Positions 1 to 6,111 of a stretch of DNA of 7,727 nucleotides are shown piece after piece. The first letter of the stretch is position 1. Each line of letters starts with the position of its first letter. Where the stretch lies: NCBI GenBank assembly GCA_964538565.1, contig CAZIGW010000011.1, positions 1 through 7,727 of the forward strand, given 5' to 3'. The notes beneath the pieces were generated by a model. It saw only the letters and a program-made list of their open reading frames with translations, had not been told where the DNA came from and did no database searches. Made by a program: the position numbers and the translations under genes. The DNA is from CAYVBN01 sp964538565 (lineage in GTDB: Bacteria; Pseudomonadota; Alphaproteobacteria; Rhizobiales; Xanthobacteraceae).

Positions 1-1094
1 AGCTCTCGCCGATCAACCGGCGGCGCTGGCAGAACTTCAAGGCGAACCGGCGCGGCTACATCTCGTTCTGGCTCTTCCTGGTCCTGTTCGTGGTTTCGCT
101 CTTTGCCGAGTTCATCGCCAACGACAAGCCGTTCCTGGTCAAGTACGATGGTCACTTCTACATGCCCGTGTTCGTCACCTACCCGGAGACGACCTTTGGG
201 GGCGATTTCGAGACGGCGGCGGACTATCGCGATCCCTATCTGCAGAAACTCATCGCCGAGAAGGGCGGCTTCATGATCTGGCCGCCGATCCGCTATTCGT
301 ACGACACGCACAACCTCGACCTGCCGACGCCCGCTCCGTCGAAGCCGACGTGGCTGCTCACGGAGAAGGAATGCCGGCCGGTGGTCGAGCGAAAAGGCCT
401 TAAGAGCTGCCGCGACCTCGAGTACAACTGGCTCGGCACGGACGACCAGGGACGCGACGTCGCCGCGCGGCTGATCTACGGCTTCCGCATCTCGGTTCTC
501 TTCGGGCTGACGCTCACGATCAGCTCCTCGGCGATCGGCGTCGCGGCCGGCGCCGTGCAGGGCTATTTCGGCGGCTGGACCGACCTGCTGTTCCAGCGCT
601 TCATCGAGATCTGGACCTCGATCCCCTCGCTCTATCTGCTGCTGATCATCTCCTCGGTGCTGGTGCCGGGCTTCTTCGTGCTGCTCGGAATCCTCCTGCT
701 GTTCTCGTGGGTCTCGCTGGTCGGCCTGGTGCGCGCCGAATTCCTGCGCGGGCGCAACTTCGAGTACATCCAGGCGGCGCGGGCGCTCGGCGTATCCAAC
801 CCGGTGATCATATTCCGCCACCTGCTGCCGAACGCCATGATCGCCACCATGACGTTCCTGCCGTTCATCCTGTCGTCCTCGGTCATGACGCTGACCGCCC
901 TCGACTTCCTCGGCTTCGGGCTTCCGCCGGGCTCACCGTCGCTCGGCGAGCTGCTCTCGCAGGGCAAGGCCAACATCCAGGCGCCGTGGCTCGGCCTGAC
1001 CGGCTTCTTCACGCTCGCCATCATGCTGTCGCTCCTGATCTTCATCGGTGAGGCGGTGCGCGACGCCTTCGATCCGCGCAAGACATTCAGGTGA
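1..1094 (+). CDS. yejE: YejE, inner-membrane permease of the YejABEF peptide ABC importer (5' end cut by window)
   Basis: This is one of the two membrane subunits of the YejABEF oligopeptide/microcin C importer. The frame is open from base 3 (first codons read LSPINRRRWQNF, the normal YejE N-terminus), so only a few codons are missing; the GTG at 90 is internal. 363 residues are visible. By eye there are membrane segments near residues 20-40, 163-187, 209-222, 226-245, 285-310 and 330-352. The large loop 41-162 after the first segment should be periplasmic. The permease loop that contacts the ATPase (AARALGVS...LLPNA, about 258-281) is present. The C-terminus GEAVRDAFDPRK matches E. coli YejE as I remember it. 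Compared with that protein, the periplasmic loop carries about 25 extra residues with cysteines at visible residues 124 and 136. The stop codon lies inside the ribosome binding site of yejF, so the two are in one operon. Identity is very secure; the substrate is not shown by sequence. Confidence 0.96.
   Translation, partial: LSPINRRRWQNFKANRRGYISFWLFLVLFVVSLFAEFIANDKPFLVKYDGHFYMPVFVTYPETTFGGDFETAADYRDPYLQKLIAEKGGFMIWPPIRYSYDTHNLDLPTPAPSKPTWLLTEKECRPVVERKGLKSCRDLEYNWLGTDDQGRDVAARLIYGFRISVLFGLTLTISSSAIGVAAGAVQGYFGGWTDLLFQRFIEIWTSIPSLYLLLIISSVLVPGFFVLLGILLLFSWVSLVGLVRAEFLRGRNFEYIQAARALGVSNPVIIFRHLLPNAMIATMTFLPFILSSSVMTLTALDFLGFGLPPGSPSLGELLSQGKANIQAPWLGLTGFFTLAIMLSLLIFIGEAVRDAFDPRKTFR
1089..1094 (+). 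promoter_or_regulatory. Ribosome binding site of yejF, overlapping the yejE stop codon
   Basis: AGGTGA lies five bases before ATG 1100 and contains the TGA stop of yejE (1092-1094). This favours ATG 1100 over GTG 1091 as the yejF start. It also suggests translational coupling of the two subunits. Confidence 0.6.
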
Positions 1095-1099
1095 TCGCC

Positions 1100-2737
1100 A
1101 TGGATGCCGAACCCAGTCCGCTTCTCTCCGTTCGGGAGCTCTCGGTGGCCTTCGGCCAGGGCGAGCGCGAAGTGCTCGCGGTCGACCGCGTCTCCTTCGA
1201 GATCCGCAAGGGCGAGACCGTGGCGCTCGTCGGCGAGTCCGGCTCGGGCAAGTCGGTCACCGCGCTGTCGGTCATGAAGCTCCTGCCCTATCCGGCGGCG
1301 CACCACCCCTCGGGCGAGATCGTGTTCAAGGGCCAGTCTCTGCTCACGATGCCCGAAAGCCGCATCCGCCAGGTGCGCGGCAACGACATCTCGATCATCT
1401 TCCAGGAGCCGATGACCTCGCTCAATCCGCTCCACACGATCGAGAAGCAGATCGGCGAGATTCTGCTGCTGCATCGGGGGCTGACCGGCGCCGCCGCGCG
1501 CGCCCGCATCGTCGAACTCCTGACGCAGGTCGGCATAGCGGACGCCGAGGGCCGGCTCGGAAGCTACCCGCATCAGCTCTCGGGCGGTCAGCGCCAGCGC
1601 GTGATGATCGCCATGGCGCTCGCCAACGAGCCCGATCTCCTCATCGCCGACGAGCCGACGACCGCCCTCGACGTGACCGTGCAGGCGCAGATCCTCGCGC
1701 TGCTCAAGGACATCCAGTCGCGTCTCGGCATGGCGATGCTGTTCATCACCCACGACCTCGGGATCGTGCGAAAGATCGCCGACCGGGTCTGCGTGATGAA
1801 GCGGGGCCAGATCGTCGAACAGGGCGCGGTCGCCGCGGTGTTCGCAGACCCGCAGCATGTGTATACGCGCGACCTCCTGTCTGCGGAGCCGAAGGGCGAG
1901 CCGGCTCCGCTCAATCCTGCCGGACCGGTGGTCGTGCGTACGGATGACCTCAAGGTCTGGTTTCCGATCAAGCGCGGCCTGCTTCGCAAGGTCGTCGGCC
2001 ACATCAAGGCGGTCGACGGCGTCAGCATCGAGGTGCGCAAGGGCGAGACGCTCGGGATCGTCGGCGAATCCGGCTCCGGCAAGACCACGCTCGGGCTCGC
2101 CATCCTGCGGCTCATCTCCTCGGACGGCCCCATCGTGTTCATGGGCGACAGCCTGCAGGGATTGAAGTTCAAGGAGATGCGGCCGTACCGCCGCAACATG
2201 CAGATCGTGTTCCAGGACCCTTACGGATCGCTCAGCCCGCGCATGTCGGTGGCCGACATCATCGAGGAAGGGCTGTGGGTGCATCAGCCGCGGCTCTCCG
2301 CGGCCGAGCGCGAGGAGCGCGTGGTGCGGGCGCTCACCGACGTCGGGCTCGATCCGCACACGCGCTTCCGCTATCCGCACGAGTTCTCCGGCGGGCAACG
2401 CCAGCGCATCGCCGTGGCGCGCGCAATCGTTCTCGAGCCGACGTTCGTCGTGCTCGACGAGCCGACGAGCGCGCTCGACATGCTGATCCAGGCGCAGATC
2501 GTCGACCTCCTGCGCGACCTGCAGAAGCGGCGGGACCTCACCTATCTGTTCATTTCGCACGACCTCAAGGTCGTGGCCGCGCTCGCGAGCCGCCTCGTGG
2601 TCATGCGGCAGGGCAAGATCGTGGAAAGAGGCGCCGCCGCGGACGTGTTCGCGCACCCGAAGAGCGACTACACCCGCGCGCTGTTCGCGGCCGCCTTCAA
2701 CCTCGAAACCGCGCCGGAAGGCGTGGTGTCGCAATAG
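1100..2737 (+). CDS. yejF: YejF, double-domain ATPase of the YejABEF peptide ABC importer
   Basis: This cytoplasmic ATPase powers the YejB/YejE permease and fuses two ABC domains in one chain. Numbering from an in-frame GTG at 1091: domain 1 has Walker A GESGSGKS (48-55), signature LSGGQRQR (from 163), Walker B LLIADEP (D187, E188) and the switch histidine H221. Domain 2 has GESGSGKT (325-332), FSGGQRQR (from 432), VVLDEP (D456, E457) and H490. Both sites look catalytically complete. Each domain is followed by a short oligopeptide/dipeptide-transporter-type tail (HVYTRDLLSAEP and KSDYTRALFAAAF). I chose ATG 1100 because AGGTGA (1089-1094) sits five bases upstream. GTG 1091, overlapping the yejE stop, is the alternative and would add three residues. 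The length, 545-548 aa, is close to E. coli YejF (about 529). The stop codon's last base begins a palindromic repeat. Confidence 0.96.
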   Translation: MDAEPSPLLSVRELSVAFGQGEREVLAVDRVSFEIRKGETVALVGESGSGKSVTALSVMKLLPYPAAHHPSGEIVFKGQSLLTMPESRIRQVRGNDISIIFQEPMTSLNPLHTIEKQIGEILLLHRGLTGAAARARIVELLTQVGIADAEGRLGSYPHQLSGGQRQRVMIAMALANEPDLLIADEPTTALDVTVQAQILALLKDIQSRLGMAMLFITHDLGIVRKIADRVCVMKRGQIVEQGAVAAVFADPQHVYTRDLLSAEPKGEPAPLNPAGPVVVRTDDLKVWFPIKRGLLRKVVGHIKAVDGVSIEVRKGETLGIVGESGSGKTTLGLAILRLISSDGPIVFMGDSLQGLKFKEMRPYRRNMQIVFQDPYGSLSPRMSVADIIEEGLWVHQPRLSAAEREERVVRALTDVGLDPHTRFRYPHEFSGGQRQRIAVARAIVLEPTFVVLDEPTSALDMLIQAQIVDLLRDLQKRRDLTYLFISHDLKVVAALASRLVVMRQGKIVERGAAADVFAHPKSDYTRALFAAAFNLETAPEGVVSQ

Positions 2738-2785
2738 AGCATGATCCCGAAAAGTGGCCTCCGGTCTTCGGACAGGATCATGCTC
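2737..2785. repeat. Palindromic intergenic repeat, copy 1 (intact)
   Basis: The outer arms GAGCATGATCC (2737-2747) and GGATCATGCTC (2775-2785) are perfect 11-base inverted repeats. Next inside them, CGAA and TTCG can extend the stem. The element begins on the last G of the yejF stop codon. From memory, this GAGCATGATCC...GGATCATGCTC palindrome is scattered through intergenic regions of many Hyphomicrobiales. As RNA it would form a stable hairpin just after yejF, which could protect the yej transcript or reduce read-through. There is no U tract, so it is not a classical terminator. Confidence 0.85.
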
Positions 2786-2793
2786 AAACGAAA

Positions 2794-2839
2794 GGGCATG
2801 ATCCCGAAAGGTGCGTCCGGTTTTCGGATGAGATCACGC
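2794..2839. repeat. Palindromic intergenic repeat, copy 2 (diverged)
   Basis: This is a second copy in the same orientation, 57 bases after the first. The two share the 14-base string GCATGATCCCGAAA (2739-2752 and 2796-2809), followed in both by a diverged CCGGT(C/T)TTCGGA core. The right arm is degenerate: GCATGATC (2796-2803) faces GATCACGC (2832-2839) with one mismatch, and the outermost bases no longer pair. It ends 23 bases before the start codon of the Nudix gene. Confidence 0.75.
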
Positions 2840-2847
2840 GCGGATTG

Positions 2848-2853
2848 AAAGGA
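2848..2853 (+). promoter_or_regulatory. Ribosome binding site of the Nudix hydrolase gene
   Basis: AAAGGA lies nine bases upstream of ATG 2863. It supports that start and separates the gene's translation signal from the repeat pair ahead of it. Confidence 0.5.
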
Positions 2854-2862
2854 TAGAGCGGG

Positions 2863-3513
2863 ATGTCGAAGTATGCGACGGGCGGACCGCTCGCCGACCG
2901 CCCTGTCGAGGTGTCGGTCTCCTCCCCGGAGGTGCTGGCGGCAGGATATCGCGCCTACGAGCGCTATCAGGTCGTGCTGCCCCGCCCGGATCGCGCCCCG
3001 CTCGCGCAGACGCGCGACATCGTGCGCGGGGGCGTCGTCGTCGGCGTGCTCGCCGTCGATCCCGCGCGCGACGAGCTGGTGCTCATCCGCCAGTTCCGAC
3101 TGGCCGCGCATCTTGCCACCGGCAAGGGCGAGCTCGTCGAGATCGTCGCCGGACGTGTCGATCCCGGCGAGAGTCCGGCCGAGAGCGCGCGGCGCGAATG
3201 CCTGGAGGAGATCGGGGTCGCTCCCGACGTGCTTGTCGAACTGTTCGGATTTCTGCCGACGCCGGGCATCACCGACGAATACGCGGTGTTCTTCGTCGGA
3301 ACGGTCGATGCCGGCAAGGTCGGCGACCGCGGCGGCGCTGCTCATGAGGCGGAGGAGACGGAGCCGGTGCGGGTCAAGATCGACGACGCGCTTGCAGCGC
3401 TTTCGACCGGGCGGATCGCCAACGCGCTGCTGATCATCGCCCTGCAGTGGCTCGCGCTCAATCGGCATCGCCTCGACGCGTTGATCCGTTCCGCGCGGGT
3501 CGCGGCCCCATGA
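2863..3513 (+). CDS. Nudix hydrolase, ADP-ribose pyrophosphatase (NudF/YffH-like)
   Basis: This is a predicted cytoplasmic, Mg-dependent Nudix hydrolase of 216 aa. The Nudix box is perfect at residues 97-119 (G97, E103, R111-E112, E115-E116, G118, V119). Several traits point to the ADP-ribose/nucleoside-diphosphate-sugar pyrophosphatase branch: the segment before the box (LVLIRQFRLAA, about 72-82), the upstream beta-strand region (YRAYERYQVVLPRP, about 29-42), and the FGFLPTPGITDEY segment after the box, which corresponds to the substrate-binding loop of NudF-like enzymes. Such enzymes split ADP-ribose into AMP and ribose-5-phosphate; other NDP-sugars or FAD-like substrates cannot be excluded. 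The start ATG has an AAAGGA site. The 3' end overlaps the next start in ATGA, so the gene is co-translated with the reductase downstream. Its own transcript may start in, or read through, the repeat region at 2738-2862. Confidence 0.9.
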   Translation: MSKYATGGPLADRPVEVSVSSPEVLAAGYRAYERYQVVLPRPDRAPLAQTRDIVRGGVVVGVLAVDPARDELVLIRQFRLAAHLATGKGELVEIVAGRVDPGESPAESARRECLEEIGVAPDVLVELFGFLPTPGITDEYAVFFVGTVDAGKVGDRGGAAHEAEETEPVRVKIDDALAALSTGRIANALLIIALQWLALNRHRLDALIRSARVAAP

Positions 3514-4457
3514 GCGTGCTGCTGCTCGCCATCGCGGACATGGACCATGTCGTCTGGGCGGACCGGTTCCGCAGGCGCGCGCCCGGCCGGACGATCCGGA
3601 CCTGGCCCGACGATGTCGGCCATCCGGCGGAGATCGCCTACGTGTGCGCCTGGCGGGCGCCGCCCGGTCTGCTTGCGACCTTTCCCAATCTGAAGGTGAT
3701 CTTCTCGCTCGGGGCGGGCGTCGACCACCTGCTGGCCGATCCGTCCCTGCCGAATGTTCCGATCGTGCGTTTCGTCGATCCCGACCTGACGATGCGCATG
3801 CGCGAATACGTCGTGCTGCATGTCCTCATGCACCATCGCCGCCAGCGCATCTACGACGCGCAGCAGCGCCGACGCCTCTGGCGCGAGCACCCGCAGCCGG
3901 CGGCGAGCGAAGTCGGGGTCGGCGTCATGGGGCTTGGCGAGCTCGGCCGCAGTTGCGCCGAAGCGCTGAGCCGGATCGGATTCCGGGTCGCGGGCTGGAG
4001 CCGGACGAAAAAGGAAATTCCGGGCATCGAAGCGTTCTGCGGGGCCGACGGGCTCGATCGTTTCCTCGCGCGCACCGAAATCCTCGTCTGCCTGCTGCCG
4101 CACACGCCCTTGACCGAAGGCATTCTCGACCTCGGCCTCTTCCGCAAGCTCAGGCGCGACGGCGCGCTCGGCGGCGCCTGTCTGATCAACGCCGGCCGCG
4201 GCCGGCTGCAGGTCGACGCCGACATCCTCTCCGCGCTCGAGGAAGGCACGCTCATGGGCGCGACGCTCGACGTGTTCCCGACCGAGCCGCTGCCGTCGTC
4301 GAGCCCGCTGTGGGATCGGCCCGACGTCACCATCACGCCGCACAATGCCGCCGTGTCCGTCCCCACGGCGTTCGTCGACAACGTGCTGCAGCAGATCGAA
4401 CGCTTCGAGGCCGGACTTGCGCTCGCGCACGTGGTCGATCGGGCCGCCGGATACTGA
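3510..4457 (+). CDS. ghrA: Glyoxylate/hydroxypyruvate reductase A (D-2-hydroxyacid dehydrogenase family)
   Basis: This 315-aa protein is predicted to reduce glyoxylate to glycolate and hydroxypyruvate to D-glycerate with NAD(P)H in the cytoplasm. The Rossmann dinucleotide motif GLGELG is at 141-146. It is followed by S164-R165-T166-K167, basic residues expected to bind the NADPH phosphate. The catalytic triad of the family is present: R230 (NAGRG), E259 (DVFPTEPLP) and H278 (ITPHNAA), at nearly the positions I recall for E. coli GhrA (227, 256, 275). The C-terminus VVDRAAGY also matches GhrA. ATG 3510 overlaps the Nudix stop (ATGA), which decides the start; an in-frame start at 3447 would lie inside the Nudix gene and add a non-homologous leader. 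No separate Shine-Dalgarno is clear, as expected for a coupled gene. Family assignment is secure; the preferred substrate is inferred. Confidence 0.92.
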   Translation: MSVLLLAIADMDHVVWADRFRRRAPGRTIRTWPDDVGHPAEIAYVCAWRAPPGLLATFPNLKVIFSLGAGVDHLLADPSLPNVPIVRFVDPDLTMRMREYVVLHVLMHHRRQRIYDAQQRRRLWREHPQPAASEVGVGVMGLGELGRSCAEALSRIGFRVAGWSRTKKEIPGIEAFCGADGLDRFLARTEILVCLLPHTPLTEGILDLGLFRKLRRDGALGGACLINAGRGRLQVDADILSALEEGTLMGATLDVFPTEPLPSSSPLWDRPDVTITPHNAAVSVPTAFVDNVLQQIERFEAGLALAHVVDRAAGY

Positions 4458-4546
4458 GGGCCGCCATTCGGCACGCGGTCGTGACTGGCCCGTGTGCCGC
4501 CCTTGGCGTAGGCATTCGGCACAGACCAGAGCTTCCGGACGATCCG

Positions 4547-5218
4547 ATGACGCGCTTTCTCGCCCTTCTGCTGTTCCTGATCCTGAGCATGCCCGCGCAG
4601 GCACAACAGGACCAGGCCTGGTATCCCCTCAAGGCCGACGACGGCACGCCGGTTGCCAATCATCCGGTTCCCAACGACCTCGAAGCCGACATCACCGTGC
4701 TGCCCGGCATCGCGGTGGTCGGCAATCCGCACGGCGGCGTGTCGCTCGTCGAATTCTACGACGTCAATTGTCCGTTCTGCCGTGCGGCGGCTCCCGACAT
4801 CGCCGCGCTCGTCAAGGCCGACCACGACCTCAAGCTCGTGCTGGTGCCGTTTCCGGTGCTCGGCGTACCCTCGATCGAGGCTGCGCGCGTCGAGCTGGCG
4901 CTGATCGGAATGGCGCCGGCGCAGACGTTCTACACATTCCACCGCAATCTCTATGCGGGGCGCGGCGTCGCCGACGGGGAGCGCGCGCTTGCGACGGCGG
5001 TCGCGCTCGGCTTCGACCGGCAGAAGCTCATCGCGGCGGCGAATACCGACGCGACGACCGAGGCCATGAAGGCGCACGTGCGGCTGGGCGATCGCCTCGG
5101 GCTCGCCGCCACCCCGGCCTTCGTCATCAAGTCGACGGCGATCGTCGGCTATCCGGGCCGCCGGTCGCTCGCCGGCGTCGTCGACGCGGTGCGCCGCTGC
5201 GACAAGGTCACGTGCTGA
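4547..5218 (+). CDS. Exported DsbA-family thiol:disulfide oxidoreductase
   Basis: This 223-aa periplasmic thioredoxin-fold protein has a signal peptide (MTRFLALLLFLILSMPAQA, likely cut after residue 19). The redox motif CPFC is at C75-C78 in LVEFYDVNCPFC, and the cis-proline loop TPAF has P190. The intervening helical insertion (about 100-180) is that of DsbA/ScsC-like proteins, not of a plain thioredoxin. Its role should be oxidation, reduction or isomerisation of disulfides in exported proteins; the direction cannot be read from sequence. Two further cysteines, C218 and C223 (the last residue), lie at the extreme C-terminus. ATG 4547 was chosen because it begins a complete signal peptide; the ribosome binding site is weak, and the open frame upstream is antisense-like composition inside ghrA. 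The last 11 bases overlap the convergent peptidase gene. Confidence 0.88.
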   Translation: MTRFLALLLFLILSMPAQAQQDQAWYPLKADDGTPVANHPVPNDLEADITVLPGIAVVGNPHGGVSLVEFYDVNCPFCRAAAPDIAALVKADHDLKLVLVPFPVLGVPSIEAARVELALIGMAPAQTFYTFHRNLYAGRGVADGERALATAVALGFDRQKLIAAANTDATTEAMKAHVRLGDRLGLAATPAFVIKSTAIVGYPGRRSLAGVVDAVRRCDKVTC

Positions 5219-6080
5219 GAAGCCCGTTCTCCGCGAGCGTCAGCCTCTTCACCTGCGAGACCGGGCTGCCGCCGGCCGCGATGCGGGCGAGCGCCTCGCC
5301 GATCGGCTCGACCGCCACCGCCATGTGAAACGCGTTGGCGTGAACGACATTGGTGCGGTCGCGAACGATGGCAACGTGGCCTTTCCAGAACACCAGATCG
5401 CCGCGGCGCCAGAGCGCCGGGTCGGCCGCGATGCTCTCGCCGAGCGCATCCTGCTGCATGTCACTGTCGCGCGGGCAGCGGATGCCGGCCGCGCCGAGCG
5501 CGAGCTGGACAAGCCCCGAGCAGTCGACCCCGAGACTCGTCTTGCCGCCCCACAGATAGGGCACGCCGAGGAAACGTTCGGCGACCGCGACGAAGTCGTT
5601 CGCGTGCACGCCGATGGGCGCAAGATGCACGGCCGGCACGAACCCGCCGGCGGCGAGCACCGCGAACTCCCGCTCGATGCCGGTCACCGCGAGCTGGCAT
5701 CCGAGCGAGAGCGCTTCGAGCGGCGGCGCCTTGATCGAGGCCGCCGGAAACACGAACGTGCGCAGCGCCGCGACCTTGTGGGTGGGACGCGGTCCGGGAC
5801 GCACAAGGGCGTTGGCCGACAGCCAGCCGACATAGCCGTCGGACTCGAGCTGACCCCAGGCCCAGCCCTCCTCGGTCGTTTCGTAGACGGTCACCCGCTC
5901 TCCCTTGAGCGCCTCGGTGTCGAGCGGTGCGTGGGGCGACGGCGCGTGCCGCAGCGGCGTCTGCGGCTCGACGACCTCGCGCGATTCTCCCTCCGCGAAG
6001 CGCGTCGCCCGGACGGTTCCGGCGAGATGGGCGGCGGCGAGATCGGGACGAGCGGGCGTGACCCGCGGATCGTAGGTCAT
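5208..6080 (-). CDS. SH3b-NlpC/P60 (C40 family) peptidase
   Basis: This is a 290-aa cysteine peptidase of the NlpC/P60 superfamily, whose members cut the D-gamma-glutamyl to diaminopimelate bond of cell-wall peptides. Residues about 40-95 form an SH3b-like domain (KGERVTVYETTEEGWAWGQL...DGYVGWL), and about 100-155 look like a second, shorter one. The catalytic domain runs from about 160 to 270. C187 lies in DCSGL, H235 in GHVAIV, and H247 in VVHANAF is the likely third residue. No signal peptide or membrane segment is visible, so it probably works in the cytoplasm on imported peptides, like YkfC-type enzymes, rather than on the sacculus. The N-terminus (DPRVTPARPDLAAAHLAG) is typical of the rhizobial family and supports the start. 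It begins 31 bases after the aminopeptidase stop on the same strand, implying a two-gene operon. Confidence 0.9.
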   Translation of the reverse strand: MTYDPRVTPARPDLAAAHLAGTVRATRFAEGESREVVEPQTPLRHAPSPHAPLDTEALKGERVTVYETTEEGWAWGQLESDGYVGWLSANALVRPGPRPTHKVAALRTFVFPAASIKAPPLEALSLGCQLAVTGIEREFAVLAAGGFVPAVHLAPIGVHANDFVAVAERFLGVPYLWGGKTSLGVDCSGLVQLALGAAGIRCPRDSDMQQDALGESIAADPALWRRGDLVFWKGHVAIVRDRTNVVHANAFHMAVAVEPIGEALARIAAGGSPVSQVKRLTLAENGLLST

Positions 6081-6111
6081 GACGAAGCCTGCCGCATGCG
6101 CCAGATGCCGG

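Noticed and set aside
632..2734. A 700-codon open frame on the minus strand opposite yejE/yejF
   Set aside because: It is antisense to two unmistakable genes. Its composition (rich in His, Arg, Glu and Asp, without motifs) is what GC-biased codons produce in the mirror frame.
2737..2839. CRISPR-like or riboswitch reading of the repeat region
   Set aside because: There are only two copies, they are palindromic across their whole length with no unique spacers of set size, and they match a known type of intergenic palindrome.
3644..4546. In-frame N-terminal extension of the dsbA-like protein back through ghrA
   Set aside because: The extension is Arg/Ala/Pro-rich shadow translation of ghrA. 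The true protein begins with a clean signal peptide at 4547.
3342..5077. Two long overlapping minus-strand open frames (3342-4604 and 3851-5077)
   Set aside because: They overlap each other and lie opposite ghrA and the dsbA-like gene, which have complete catalytic motifs. Neither shows a recognisable domain.
5217..5231. GAGAA/TTCTC hairpin as a terminator between the convergent genes
   Set aside because: The stem has only five pairs, there is no T tract on either strand, and it lies within the C40 coding sequence.
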